From Mesorhizobium sp. LSJC280B00 (GTDB lineage: Bacteria > Pseudomonadota > Alphaproteobacteria > Rhizobiales > Rhizobiaceae), in the NCBI RefSeq assembly GCF_000502835.1, contig NZ_AYVL01000005.1, forward strand, positions 144,672 to 208,671: a stretch of 64,000 nucleotides of DNA. The letters are read 5' to 3'. Of this stretch, positions 27,087 to 37,071 are shown piece after piece (position 1 is the stretch's first letter; each line of letters opens with the position of its first letter). The notes under the pieces were generated by a model, which ran no database searches, was not told the DNA's origin, and saw only the letters and a program-made list of their open reading frames with translations. The translations under genes and the position numbers were made by a program.

Positions 27087-29177
27087 TCACTCGACGAAAA
27101 CCTTCACACTGGCCGCGCGTCCCGCCGCGTCGATCACGGTTAGGGTCGAATAGCCGGCGCCGTCCGGCTGCCAGGTCGCGGTGCGCCGCCGGTCGATGCC
27201 GACCAGCGGCTTGCCGTTGGCCAGCCAGCGGAATGGTGCGCGGCCGCCTTGCAGCTTGAGCACCAGCGGCGAGGGGTCGGCCGAGGAAGTGCCGAGATCG
27301 ACGCGAGCGCCGTCGGGCGGAAAGATGATGGTTGGCGCAGGTTCGGTCGGCGTCGCCTGTACCAGCCCATCGGCGCCGGCGCCGAAGCGCGTCAGCGTCA
27401 CCGGCAGCTCCTCGCGCTTCGGACGCCGGACGCCGGACGGCTGGCTCGGCAGCGGTACGGCGGCCAGGCTGGAACGGACAAAACCTTCGAACAGGATGGG
27501 CGCAGCCGAGACATAGCCGGACAGGCCGGGCACAGCGCCGGCGTCGGGGCGGCCGACCCAGACGCCGAGCACGTAGCGGCCGTCGAAGCCGACCGACCAG
27601 GCGTCGCGATAGCCGTAGGAGGTGCCGGTCTTGTAGGCGATGCCGCGTTGGGCGGCACCCTGGGGAGGCTTGACGCCTGACAGGATGTCGGTGATCTGCC
27701 AGGTCGCCTGCCCGTCGAGGATGGTGGTGGTCGAGCGTTCGGCATTCGCCGGCTCGGTGCCGTCATGCAGCGTGTGTGCCTTGCCGCCATTGGCAAGGCC
27801 GGCATAGAGTTGGACCAGGTCGCGCAGGGTCACCCCGACGCCGCCGAGGCCGATCGCCAGGCCGGGCGCTTCGTTGACGGGCAGGATAGGGGTCACATCG
27901 GCCTGGCGAAAGCGTGCCATCAGCCGGGCCGGGCCGACCGCGTCGAGCACGCGGATCGCCGGCACGTTGAGCGACAATTGCAGCGCCTGCCTGATGCTGA
28001 CATCGCCCTGATAGCCCATGTCGAAGTTCTTCGGCCGATACCCGGAGAAATCGGCTGGGCTGTCCTCGATCAGCATCTCCTGCGCCACCAGGCCTTGTTC
28101 GAAGGCGAGGCCGTAGATGAACGGCTTCAGCGTCGAGCCAGGCGAGCGAACGACCTTGGTCATGTCGATCCAGCCCGAACGGCTGGCATCGAAGAAATCG
28201 GCAGAGCCGACCTCACCAAGAATATCGCCGGTACGGGCATCGGCCAGTACCATGGCCACCGAGAGGCGAGGGCCGAGCCTGGCGGCCGCATCCTTGGCCA
28301 CCTGCTCCAGCCCTTCCTGGACACTCTTGCGGATGGTCAGTTGCAGCTTCTGGCCGGGAATGGCCTTGGACAGCATCGTATAGGCCGCATGGGCAGCGAG
28401 CGCCGGCAAGGTCCGCCGCAGCCCCGACACATCGTCGAGCGCGGCACGCGCGGCCTCACGTTCGCCGAGCAGGCCTGCCGAGACCATGCGGGTCAGCACG
28501 CGGTCGCGGGCGGCATGGGCGACGTCGAGGTTGCGGTCAGGGCGCCGCTTTTCCGGCAATTGCGGCAAAGCGACGAGCAGGGCCGCCTCCGAGACCGTCA
28601 GCCGTTTCGGCTCCTTGCCGAAATAGGCAAGCGAAGCGGCGCGCACACCTTCGAGATTGCCGCCATAGGGCGCCAGCGTCAGATAGCGTTCGAGGATCTC
28701 GCGCTTGGAAAGCCGCCGTTCGATCTGGAGGGCGCGCAGCATCTGCTTGATCTTCGAGCCGAGGCTGCGGCTGTCGCGCGGTTCGATCAGCCGGGCGAGT
28801 TGCATCGGCAGCGTCGAACCACCGGAGACGATATGGCCGCTGGTCGCGAACTGGCCGGCGGCACGCGCCAGAGCCAGCACGTCGACGCCTTGATGATCCC
28901 AGAAACGCTTGTCCTCATAGGTGACCAGCATGTCGACGAACTGCTTGTCGACCTGGTCCAGGCTGGTAGCGAGCCGCCAGTAGCCATCCGGCGTAGCGAA
29001 GGCGCGCAGCAGCTGGCCGTCTCGGTCCTGCACCTCGGTCGAGACCGCCAAAGCAGCCGGCAGCGGCGGCGGAAAAGCGCGGTCGAGCTGCCAGAGGGCG
29101 GCGGCGGTGATTGCAGCGAGACCGACCAAGGAAATGCCCGTGATGGCCGCTCGGCGCAGGAATTTTCTGGAGAGCAT
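27087..29177 (-). CDS. pbpC: Penicillin-binding protein 1C (bifunctional transglycosylase/transpeptidase)
   Basis: A 696-residue membrane-anchored enzyme. Order of parts: N-terminal membrane helix; GT51 transglycosylase (EDKRFWDHQGVD, SGGSTLPMQLARL, KREILERYLTLAPYGGNLEGVRAA); transpeptidase with active-site SxxK in SPGSTLKPF, SLN and KTGTSYGYRDAW; and a C-terminal BiPBP_C domain of about 90 residues. The start at 29177 has GAGGGG upstream. It belongs with the alpha-2-macroglobulin gene, the usual PbpC-YfhM pairing, here separated by an inverted-repeat element. Confidence 0.95.
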   Translation of the reverse strand: MLSRKFLRRAAITGISLVGLAAITAAALWQLDRAFPPPLPAALAVSTEVQDRDGQLLRAFATPDGYWRLATSLDQVDKQFVDMLVTYEDKRFWDHQGVDVLALARAAGQFATSGHIVSGGSTLPMQLARLIEPRDSRSLGSKIKQMLRALQIERRLSKREILERYLTLAPYGGNLEGVRAASLAYFGKEPKRLTVSEAALLVALPQLPEKRRPDRNLDVAHAARDRVLTRMVSAGLLGEREAARAALDDVSGLRRTLPALAAHAAYTMLSKAIPGQKLQLTIRKSVQEGLEQVAKDAAARLGPRLSVAMVLADARTGDILGEVGSADFFDASRSGWIDMTKVVRSPGSTLKPFIYGLAFEQGLVAQEMLIEDSPADFSGYRPKNFDMGYQGDVSIRQALQLSLNVPAIRVLDAVGPARLMARFRQADVTPILPVNEAPGLAIGLGGVGVTLRDLVQLYAGLANGGKAHTLHDGTEPANAERSTTTILDGQATWQITDILSGVKPPQGAAQRGIAYKTGTSYGYRDAWSVGFDGRYVLGVWVGRPDAGAVPGLSGYVSAAPILFEGFVRSSLAAVPLPSQPSGVRRPKREELPVTLTRFGAGADGLVQATPTEPAPTIIFPPDGARVDLGTSSADPSPLVLKLQGGRAPFRWLANGKPLVGIDRRRTATWQPDGAGYSTLTVIDAAGRAASVKVFVE

Positions 29178-29183
29178 GGCGCC

Positions 29184-29354
29184 GCCCCTCATCCGCCTGC
29201 CGGCACCTTCTCCCCGTTTAGTGACGGGGAGAAGGGGGCTGTCGCGACCCTTGGCGCCTTTTCTGCGACGTTAAAGTTCGGCGAAAACTTCGGCGCATGG
29301 CTCTTTCTCCCCGTCTCTATACGGGGAGAAATGCCCGGCAGGGCAATGAGGGGC
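29184..29354. repeat. 171-bp inverted-repeat element with two inner hairpins
   Basis: Outer arms 29184-29217 and 29321-29354 are imperfect inverted repeats (GCCCCTCATCCGCCTGCCGG against GCCCCTCATTGCCCTGCCGG). Each arm merges into an inner hairpin: 29207-29234 (CTTCTCCCCG/CGGGGAGAAG) and 29304-29331 (TTTCTCCCCGT/ACGGGGAGAAA). This looks like a non-coding rhizobial MITE-like repeat. It fills most of the gap between yfhM and pbpC, and its outer end supplies the GAGGGG used as the pbpC ribosome site. Confidence 0.8.
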
Positions 29355-29391
29355 AGCGCCATCGCCATATTCCTATCCGCTATTTTTTGCC

Positions 29392-32300
29392 TTACGGCGC
29401 CTTGACCTCCATCATGCCGGTGGCGGTGCGAGCCGAATATTGCGGCCGGTACATGTCCTCGATCGTTGCCGCCGGGTGGGCGTAGGTGCCCGGCGTCACC
29501 GCGCGCACGAGGTAGGCGAGTGTGATGTTGCGGTCGCCATCGCCGTCGTTGGGATTGAAAGCCGCGACGAAACGGTCGTCGCGGAATTCGAGATGGGCGG
29601 CATCAGTCTGCGCCAGCCAGGAGAAGTTCGTCAATTGGGCGCTGGAGACCAGGCCCGGATTGTCGATCTCGAAGCCGGCCGGCAACAGGTCGGTGATCAG
29701 CAGTCGCGAAGGCCAGGTGTTCTGCTCGTAAACCTTGAGCACGACGACATAGCGTTCGTTCTGCTTGACCTCCGTCACGTTGGCCTCTGTGCCGTCTAGC
29801 TTGTAGTAGGTACGGCTGATGGTAAAGCCGTTGCCGCCGGCTGGCAGAGGCTGGATCGGCGAGGCCACGGTGGTGACGACCGCCTGCAGCGGATTTCTGC
29901 CGGTGTTGACGATGGTCAGCGGACTGTCGGCCAGGTCGCCACCGGCGATCTGGTCCGAATAGCCGCCGGCATGCGGTGCGCCGTTGACGGTCAGCGCGAT
30001 CGAATCATTGCCGGCCTTCAGCGCGCGGGCGGCCAGCAGCATCCAGGACTCGTCCTGTGTGCTGGTCCACCTGGCGTCGGCGCGTTCCCTGGTCACCAGC
30101 TGGATCAGCGCCGGCACGATGGTCGGCACCGGCTTGCTTTCCGCGGCAAGCGCCAGGATCGCCGCGCCGTCGCGCAGTGGCGAGCCATAGTCGGACCGGT
30201 AATAGTCATATTCGGGCGTCGACTTGGCCAGTTGCAGCGCGGCCTGGAAGGTTGCCTCCGAGCGCTGGGTGTCACCGTAGAGCGCGAGAGACGCCGCCAG
30301 TTGGGCGACGGCCATCGGGCTGGTAAAGGCTTCGAGCTGGGTGTCGGCATAATAACGCAGATCGCCGACCGAGGCCTTTTTGTTGCGGGCAAGCACATAG
30401 AGCGCATAGGCGATCTCGCTGCCGCGATCCTGGACGTCCTGATCGTAGCCGATCGCGTTCTGCAGATTGCTCAGCGCCTGGTTCATCGCCAGGGCCGGTA
30501 CGTCGTATTTCTGCTCGCGCGCCCGGGTGAGGAAATCGGTGACATAGGCGTCGAGCCACAGATCGCCGGAACCCGGACCCCACAGGCCGAAGCTGCCGGC
30601 CGATGCCTGGTAGCTCAGCACCTTGTAGATGGCGTCCTGGACGCGGCCATGCAGATCGGGGACGCTGGCCATGCCGATGCCGGAAGCCATCTCGTTGACG
30701 TAGAGAAGCGGCATGGCGCGGCTGGTGGTCTGTTCGGCGCAACCATAGGGATAGCGGTCGAGCGTCATCAGCAGCGACGGTACATCGAAGGCAGCCGCCT
30801 GCGAAACGCCGACGCTGACCGAAGCGCCATCGAGCAGGCTTGCCGCCAGCAGTTCCTTGTCGACGCGCAGCGCGCCGCCATTGCCCTTGAGGTCGACGAC
30901 CATGCGGGTGGTCACCGGCAGTTGCGCTGGGCGCACCGGCACATAGAGCGTCTGCTCGACGGCGGTGCCGTCGGCATGCGCAAGCTTGATGGTGATCGAG
31001 GCGTTGCCCGCGGTCTGCGCAATCAACGGCACGGTCAGCGTCTGCCGCTTGCCTTTGGCCAGCGTCAGCTTTTCAGGCAAGGCGGCACTGCCGGTAGACA
31101 GGTCGCCCGTCGTGTCGATGGTCAGCTTGTAGTCGCCAGCGGGGCCGTCGGTGTCGGCGACGTCGAGCCGCATGACGGCGGAATCGCCGGGCGCCAGGAA
31201 TCGCGGCAGGCCGGCGGTGATCACCACCGGATCGCGAACGATGACGTCGGACTGGGCATGGCCGACTGCTTCCTTTGTCCAGGCGACGGCCATGACGCGC
31301 ACGGTGCCGTTGAACTGCGGTATGTCGAAGTCGATCCGCGCCTTGCCGTCGGAGTCGAGCTGGACCGGGCCGGAGAAGAAGGCGACCAGCTTTTCGGTCG
31401 GCGGACTGCCTTGCGATTGCATGTTGGCGCCGTCGCCGCCGGTGCGCAGCTTACCGGTTGTGCCCAGCGAGCCGTCGATCAGCCGGCCATAGATGTCGCG
31501 AACCTCGAGACCGAGCATACGCTGGCCGAAGAACCAGTTCTCCGGATCCGGAACCTTGTAGTTGGTCAGGTTGAGGATGCCGACGTCGACGGCCGCGACC
31601 ATGACATAGGCGTTGGTGCCGGGCTGCACGCCGGCTACGGCCACCGGGATCGACAGCTGCTGGCGCGGCATGGTCTTGTCCGGCGGCGCCAAGCTGACGG
31701 CAAGCTTCCGCGCGCCGGGATCGAGCTTCAGCCATTTGACGCCGATGGCGCGCGCCGGCATGCGTGTCTCTTGCGCATCGCCCGGCCTGAAGAGCGTTGC
31801 CGTGACGTAGGCGCCGGCACCCCAGTCGTCGCCGACCGGGATGTCGACAGTGCTGCCGCCGGCCGGCACGCTGGCGGTGACGGTCTTCAGGAGCTTGTCG
31901 GCGCCGATGGTGACGAGCAGCTCGCCGGCAAAGTGCGACGACACTTTGAGCTTGGCCACTTCACCCGCCGCATAGGTATCCTTGTCGAGGGCGATCTCGA
32001 GGCCGTCGGGCGTTTCGGTGGTGGTGGAACTGACATACCAGCCGGCGTCGAACTCGTAGCTGGTGGCCGGGCCTTCCGGATCCGCTGTCTCGATCTCGAG
32101 CCGGTAGCGGCCCCAGTCGACCGGCAGCGACACCGTAGCCTCGCCATCGGCGCTCAGGTCGACCTGGCCGTTGGCCACCGCCTTGGTGAAGGTGACCGGC
32201 TCATAGTTCCAGGAGTTGCTCGAGCGGTACCACTGGTAGCTGCGCTCGACCTTGACCAGCGACCACTGTGCGCCCTTCAGCGCCTCACGCTTGCCGTCTG

Positions 32301-34872
32301 GGTCGACGGCGATCAGGCTGAACTTGGCCGTGCCGCCTTGCGGCACCTCGTCGTCGTCGAAATCCGGGCGGATGCCGATCATGTGGCCCTGCGGGCGGAT
32401 GCCGATATTCAGCGAGCGCTCGACGGCACGGCCGCCGGTTTCACGCATCCTGACAGTGACCTTTGCATCGACCAGCTTGGTGGTGGATGGCAATTGATCG
32501 ACGGAGACCGGGAAGATCGCCTTGCCGTCCTCGCTGACCACCGGCAGGCCGGTGAAGGGCGTCACCGTCGGTTCCGCCGACTGTTCGTCGGCCAGACCGA
32601 AGGAATAGCCTTTGAAGCGGTCCCAGTCACGGGCGGTCGACAGCGTCAATTCGCCTTCGAGCGCGAGGCCCGCGGCCGGCGCGCCGTAGAGAAAGCGGCC
32701 GTCGACGGTAATGTTGGCGGTCTCGCCCTGCGCGATCTCCTGCTTGTCGGAGGACAGGTCGAACTCGATGCGGTCCGGTACGAAGTCCTCGACCAGGAAC
32801 ATCTGGCTGGCGACCGCCGCCTGCTTGGGATCGGTATGGATCGCCACCGTCCAGGTGCCGCGCATGGCGTTGGGTTCCAGCGGCAGGTCGACCGCGTGAC
32901 CACCGGCCGATGCGCCATCGCTGACGATGCGGCGGTCCTCGACCCCGTCGGGCCGCGAGAAGATGAAGGTCAGCGGCAGGTTCTCGACCGCCTTGGCGGC
33001 ACTGTCGCGGGCAAGGGCCGCGACATGGACATCTTCGCCGGCGCGGTAGATGCCGCGCTCGGTCCAGGCATAGACGTCGAGCGCGCCAGGTGCCGGCCGT
33101 CCGGCGACGCCACGGTCGGACAGGTCGAAGCCGGCGCGGCCCATATCGAGGAAGACGAAATCGTGGTCGTCCTGTTTGGCCATCAGCACGGCCGGGGCCA
33201 TGCCGCTGTCGCCGCGCGTCAGGCCGGGATTGAACACCGCCCGCCCTTGCGCGTCGGTGGTCGCGGTGCCGAGGATTTCATTGTTCCTGGCCAGCAGCGT
33301 CAGCTCGGCGCCGGCGATCGGCTTGGCGGTTGCGAGCGAACGGGCAAAGACGTTCAGCCCATCCTGTCCGGTATAGGTCGACAGGCCGATATCGGAGACG
33401 ACGAACCATTGCGTGGCGTGCGAATCATAGTCGTCGCTGCGATCGTTGACGGCTTGTGCGGTCAGCACATAGACGCCGGGCTTGCGCTTCGGCAAAGCCT
33501 CGTCGATTGGGAAGGAGGTGGTGACTTCCTTGTTGAGGTCGTTGGCGATGTCGAGCTGGCCTTGCCAGACCGGCTCGCCCATCTGTTCGGAGATGTTCGA
33601 AATGTCGTAGCCGTCAAGCTGGCGCAGGAACTGATATCCCGACAGAAGCTGGGCCAGCGAGCGGTCGCCGATGCGGAAGAGCTTCATTTCGGCGGCATTC
33701 ATGTTGACGGTAACGACCGGTATGCCGCGGCGTGCGCCTGCGGGCAGCACGAAGCTGTCGCCGGTGAAGCGGGCCGAAGGCGCGCGGTCCTGCACGTAGA
33801 TCGACAGAACCACCGGTGCCGCGGTGACTTCGCCAATGGCGGCCGGCAAGCCGGCGCGGAAGGTCACGTCATAATGTTGGCCGTGCTCGAGTCCTTCGAC
33901 GCAGATCTGCTTGTCCTTGGCTTCGACGCCCTTGGGAGCGGCGTTGTCGACAGTAACGAACTGCGAGTAGTCGACGCCGGTCTTGACCAGTTCCTCGGAG
34001 AACTGCGCGCAGATGCGTGGCGCGCTGGTGTCGGCATCGACGGTATGATCGATGACGCGGAAGCCCTTGCGGGCCTTGAGATCCTGATAGGCGGCCCTGA
34101 CTGCCGGCGAATTGACGAGAGCGAGGCTCGCCTCGTAGGCCTGCAGGGCCGGCCTGTAGAGATCGCGGCGATCAAGGCCGTCCCCGAGCAGCGCCAGCAC
34201 GTCGGCGCGCGTCTTGGTGGTGCGCAGCAATTTGTAGGCGTTGAAGGCGGCGGAAGTGGCGTTCGCGGGTAGGGTCGACGGCTCCGAGCTGTTGGCGGTC
34301 GGATGGACGGCAAGCGTTTCGCGCGCCAGCTCGAGCCAGAGCTGGCCATCATCAGGCAACACCGAAACCGCCGCTTCGTATTTGTGCATGGCCGAGCGAT
34401 GATCGCCCGTCAGCGCCGACTGTTCGGCGGCGGCCCTCAGCGCCGTCAGCCCTTCTGTCGGCTTGGTGTAGGTCGGGCCAGTGAGCTTGTTGCGGTATTG
34501 CTGGGCCTGGTCGGCCATCCAGTTGGGGAAGAAGGCGAGTTCGGGTGGCGCGCCGATGTCGGGATCGCCATCGATGTTGACGATCTTGCCGGCGACGGCG
34601 CCGCCGAAGGGTTTCAACGAATTGTAATCGGATTTAAGGAAGCACCATTTGGCCTTGAGGTTGTAGGTGAAGGCGCGGCAGGCCGGGTCGCCGAGGCAGG
34701 TGGTCTTGCACTGGTCGAGGCTGACATTCTGGTCGGATCTGAGATCGAAACCGAAATAGTCGGAATTGTCCGATGTCACCACCCGCCGGGCTTCGGCCGC
34801 TTGCGCGACACCGCTCCAGGCAAAAAAGAGAAGGAAAAGAATCGATAGACCACGAGCCGCGCGCATTGCCAT
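29392..34872 (-). CDS. Bacterial alpha-2-macroglobulin (YfhM-like) with N-terminal PAN/Apple domain
   Basis: An 1826-residue periplasmic protease-trap protein. A Sec signal (GLSILFLLFFAWSGVAQA) is followed by a Cys-rich PAN/Apple-type domain at about 30-95 (DQCKTTCLGDPACRAFTYNLKAKWCFLK). Macroglobulin-like beta domains and the A2M core come next. The thioester motif CAEQ is intact (YPYGCAEQTTSRAMPL), followed by the alpha-helical thioester domain and a C-terminal receptor-like domain. The signal has no clear lipobox, unlike E. coli YfhM. A2M traps attacking proteases while PbpC repairs wall damage, matching the operon. Confidence 0.93.
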   Translation of the reverse strand: MAMRAARGLSILFLLFFAWSGVAQAAEARRVVTSDNSDYFGFDLRSDQNVSLDQCKTTCLGDPACRAFTYNLKAKWCFLKSDYNSLKPFGGAVAGKIVNIDGDPDIGAPPELAFFPNWMADQAQQYRNKLTGPTYTKPTEGLTALRAAAEQSALTGDHRSAMHKYEAAVSVLPDDGQLWLELARETLAVHPTANSSEPSTLPANATSAAFNAYKLLRTTKTRADVLALLGDGLDRRDLYRPALQAYEASLALVNSPAVRAAYQDLKARKGFRVIDHTVDADTSAPRICAQFSEELVKTGVDYSQFVTVDNAAPKGVEAKDKQICVEGLEHGQHYDVTFRAGLPAAIGEVTAAPVVLSIYVQDRAPSARFTGDSFVLPAGARRGIPVVTVNMNAAEMKLFRIGDRSLAQLLSGYQFLRQLDGYDISNISEQMGEPVWQGQLDIANDLNKEVTTSFPIDEALPKRKPGVYVLTAQAVNDRSDDYDSHATQWFVVSDIGLSTYTGQDGLNVFARSLATAKPIAGAELTLLARNNEILGTATTDAQGRAVFNPGLTRGDSGMAPAVLMAKQDDHDFVFLDMGRAGFDLSDRGVAGRPAPGALDVYAWTERGIYRAGEDVHVAALARDSAAKAVENLPLTFIFSRPDGVEDRRIVSDGASAGGHAVDLPLEPNAMRGTWTVAIHTDPKQAAVASQMFLVEDFVPDRIEFDLSSDKQEIAQGETANITVDGRFLYGAPAAGLALEGELTLSTARDWDRFKGYSFGLADEQSAEPTVTPFTGLPVVSEDGKAIFPVSVDQLPSTTKLVDAKVTVRMRETGGRAVERSLNIGIRPQGHMIGIRPDFDDDEVPQGGTAKFSLIAVDPDGKREALKGAQWSLVKVERSYQWYRSSNSWNYEPVTFTKAVANGQVDLSADGEATVSLPVDWGRYRLEIETADPEGPATSYEFDAGWYVSSTTTETPDGLEIALDKDTYAAGEVAKLKVSSHFAGELLVTIGADKLLKTVTASVPAGGSTVDIPVGDDWGAGAYVTATLFRPGDAQETRMPARAIGVKWLKLDPGARKLAVSLAPPDKTMPRQQLSIPVAVAGVQPGTNAYVMVAAVDVGILNLTNYKVPDPENWFFGQRMLGLEVRDIYGRLIDGSLGTTGKLRTGGDGANMQSQGSPPTEKLVAFFSGPVQLDSDGKARIDFDIPQFNGTVRVMAVAWTKEAVGHAQSDVIVRDPVVITAGLPRFLAPGDSAVMRLDVADTDGPAGDYKLTIDTTGDLSTGSAALPEKLTLAKGKRQTLTVPLIAQTAGNASITIKLAHADGTAVEQTLYVPVRPAQLPVTTRMVVDLKGNGGALRVDKELLAASLLDGASVSVGVSQAAAFDVPSLLMTLDRYPYGCAEQTTSRAMPLLYVNEMASGIGMASVPDLHGRVQDAIYKVLSYQASAGSFGLWGPGSGDLWLDAYVTDFLTRAREQKYDVPALAMNQALSNLQNAIGYDQDVQDRGSEIAYALYVLARNKKASVGDLRYYADTQLEAFTSPMAVAQLAASLALYGDTQRSEATFQAALQLAKSTPEYDYYRSDYGSPLRDGAAILALAAESKPVPTIVPALIQLVTRERADARWTSTQDESWMLLAARALKAGNDSIALTVNGAPHAGGYSDQIAGGDLADSPLTIVNTGRNPLQAVVTTVASPIQPLPAGGNGFTISRTYYKLDGTEANVTEVKQNERYVVVLKVYEQNTWPSRLLITDLLPAGFEIDNPGLVSSAQLTNFSWLAQTDAAHLEFRDDRFVAAFNPNDGDGDRNITLAYLVRAVTPGTYAHPAATIEDMYRPQYSARTATGMMEVKAP

Positions 34873-35145
34873 AAACCCCTCCAGACAAGTGCTTACGTCC
34901 AGAAATCTTCAAGCTTCAGTCGCGCTTGTCAACATCGGGACGCGGCAGGATCCGCCTGCCAACGGTTTGCTTTCCGGCCGGTGACCGGTAGTAGCTCCAT
35001 AGGACAGGGGATCACGCTTTCTTGCGGCGACGCAGAAGGTGTGAGTTCCAAGCCCTGTCTATTTCAGCAATTGGATTGTGGCCCCTTTACGAGTGCTTCA
35101 GAACTTCATTCCAATTTTAGGTTTGCGAGCTAGGCTAGGAGCGTA
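34873..35145. other. Divergent promoter region between yfhM and tamA
   Basis: A 273-bp gap between two divergent envelope genes. It should hold both promoters. An AGGAG ribosome site for tamA lies at the right edge. I see no convincing operator or small gene. Confidence 0.5.
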
Positions 35146-37071
35146 ATGCCGGCGTATGAAAGGCAGATGTCGGGAGGAACCGCGCCACGGCGCGCGCTTT
35201 CGCGCGCCCTGCTTTTCGCATTGTTGTGCTCTACGGCACTTGTTGCCGAAACCGGAAGTGCGGCAGCCTTCGAGATTTTCGGCATCAAGCTGTGGGGATC
35301 CAAAGACGAAGATGCCGATATCGTCGACCCGCTGCGCTATGCGGTGACGATCGAGGCGCCGGACGCCGACAAGGATCTCGCCGAGAAGCTCGAAAACGCC
35401 TCGGCGCTGAAGGCCGACGAGGAACACCCGGTATCCGGTTCTCTCGGCCTGCTGGCCAAGGCGCGCAGTGACCGTGAGCAACTTGTTGCCGCACTCTACA
35501 CTGACGCCCGCTACGAGGGTGTCGTCACCATCACTATTCAGGGCAAGCCGCTCGACGATCTGCCGCCCGATGCCGAGTTTTCGGGTCCGCAGCCGATACC
35601 GGTGGGGATAAGCATAGCAGCCGGGCCGAAATTCACGCTTGGCAACATCAAACTGGAAGGCGATGCGGCGGGGCTGGCAAGTGCCGATTTCGGCCTGATC
35701 GCCGGCGGTGACGCCAGTTCGGGCGCCGTGCTCAAGGCCGAGGCGGCGATCGTGCGGGCACTCAAGCAAGAAGGCAGGCCGCTGGCCAAGGTGACGGGCC
35801 GCGAGATCGTCGCCGAGCACGCCGGTTCGACGCTCGACGTGACGCTTGCCGTCGCCGCCGGCCCGGTCGCCGGCTATGGCGACACCACTGTCGAGGGCAC
35901 CGAAAAGGTCGACCGCGACTTCACCGAATATATGACCGGCCTGAAGCGCGGCCGCCAGTATTCGCCCGATGAGATCGACGACGCGCGCGACCGGCTGCTC
36001 GGGCTCGAGGTCTTCAACAGCGTGACGGTGAAGGAAGCCGACGCGCTCGACGCCGAGGGCAACATCCCGATCGGTGTCGAGGTCAGCGAGCGCAAGCCGC
36101 GCTATTTCGGCATTGGCGGCAGCTTCTCAAACACCGAGGGGCTGGGCCTCGAAGGCTATTGGGGGCATCGCAATCTGTTTGGCCGCGCCGAAAAGCTGCG
36201 CATCGACGGCAAGATCAGCGGCATCGGCAGCAACGACTTGACCCAGCTCAATTACAATGCCGGCGTCATGTTCGAAAAGCCGGGCGTGGTCGGGCCGGCG
36301 TCGAAATTCATTGCCAGCGTCAATACCGTGCTGGAGCACCCCGACGCCTACGACCATTTCTCGGTCAAGGGCAGCACCGGCCTATCCTACGAACTCGACA
36401 AGAAGCAGACGGTTTCCGCGCAAGTCGCGCTGGATTATTCGAGGATCCACGACGCTTTCGGCAAGCACACCTATCTGATCGCCAGCATTCCACTGCAATA
36501 TGTCTACGACAATCGCGACAGCAAGCTCAATCCGACCCGGGGCTTCAGGGTGCTGGCCTATGGCGAGCCGAGCTACGACATTTTGAGCGGGGCTGCGTTT
36601 GTCAAGCTGAAGGGCGAGGGGTCGGCCTACCAGTCACTCGATTCGGCCTCGAAATTCGTTTTCGCCGAACGTGTCGCCATCGGCTCTATCATCGGCGCCA
36701 GTCTTCAAGATGTTCCGGCAGATCGACGCTTCTACTCAGGCGGCGGCGGTTCGGTGCGCGGCTATGCCTATCAAGGCATCGGCCCGAAGGACAGCAATGG
36801 AGAGCCGATCGGCGGGCTTTCCTTCTTCGAGACCTCGGTCGAGATGCGCATCGCCGTCACCGACAAGATCGGCGTCGTGCCGTTCGTCGATGCCGGCACG
36901 GTGTCGACCAGGCAGGTCCCCGATTTTTCGGACATGAAGGTCGGCGCGGGTGTAGGCTTGCGCTATCTGACGGCGTTCGGGCCGCTGCGCGTCGACGCGG
37001 CGGTGCCGCTCAACCGCGGCCCCGACGATCCTCATTTCGGCATTTATGCCGGCATCGGCCAGGCATTCTGA
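35146..37071 (+). CDS. tamA: TamA outer-membrane Omp85-family assembly protein
   Basis: A 641-residue outer-membrane protein: signal peptide (ALLFALLCSTALVAETGSAAA), about three POTRA domains (YTDARYEGVVTITIQG; FTLGNIKLEGDA; GYGDTTVEGTEKVD) and a C-terminal 16-strand barrel with the Omp85 signature region FYSGGGGSVRGYAYQGIGP. It ends in an aromatic residue (GIGQAF), the usual beta-signal. The ATG at 35146 has AGGAG four bases upstream. Its TGA overlaps the tamB ATG (TGATG). It works with TamB in outer-membrane protein or lipid transport. Confidence 0.95.
   Translation: MPAYERQMSGGTAPRRALSRALLFALLCSTALVAETGSAAAFEIFGIKLWGSKDEDADIVDPLRYAVTIEAPDADKDLAEKLENASALKADEEHPVSGSLGLLAKARSDREQLVAALYTDARYEGVVTITIQGKPLDDLPPDAEFSGPQPIPVGISIAAGPKFTLGNIKLEGDAAGLASADFGLIAGGDASSGAVLKAEAAIVRALKQEGRPLAKVTGREIVAEHAGSTLDVTLAVAAGPVAGYGDTTVEGTEKVDRDFTEYMTGLKRGRQYSPDEIDDARDRLLGLEVFNSVTVKEADALDAEGNIPIGVEVSERKPRYFGIGGSFSNTEGLGLEGYWGHRNLFGRAEKLRIDGKISGIGSNDLTQLNYNAGVMFEKPGVVGPASKFIASVNTVLEHPDAYDHFSVKGSTGLSYELDKKQTVSAQVALDYSRIHDAFGKHTYLIASIPLQYVYDNRDSKLNPTRGFRVLAYGEPSYDILSGAAFVKLKGEGSAYQSLDSASKFVFAERVAIGSIIGASLQDVPADRRFYSGGGGSVRGYAYQGIGPKDSNGEPIGGLSFFETSVEMRIAVTDKIGVVPFVDAGTVSTRQVPDFSDMKVGAGVGLRYLTAFGPLRVDAAVPLNRGPDDPHFGIYAGIGQAF

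Noticed and set aside
29184..29354. Insertion sequence
   Set aside because: Inverted ends are present but there is no transposase frame inside and no target duplication was seen; called a repeat instead.
27765..29405. A 546-residue plus-strand open frame opposite pbpC
   Set aside because: Shadow of pbpC, which has all transglycosylase and transpeptidase motifs on the minus strand.
29971..34272. A 1433-residue open frame on the plus strand opposite the macroglobulin gene
   Set aside because: It is a high-GC antisense shadow: the minus strand encodes a complete, motif-bearing A2M protein, while the plus product is His/Gly/Arg-rich with no domain.
36159..37070. Extension of the tamB frame upstream into tamA
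   Set aside because: The extra 304 residues are an out-of-frame reading of tamA. The TGATG junction and the membrane anchor after 37071 fix the true start.
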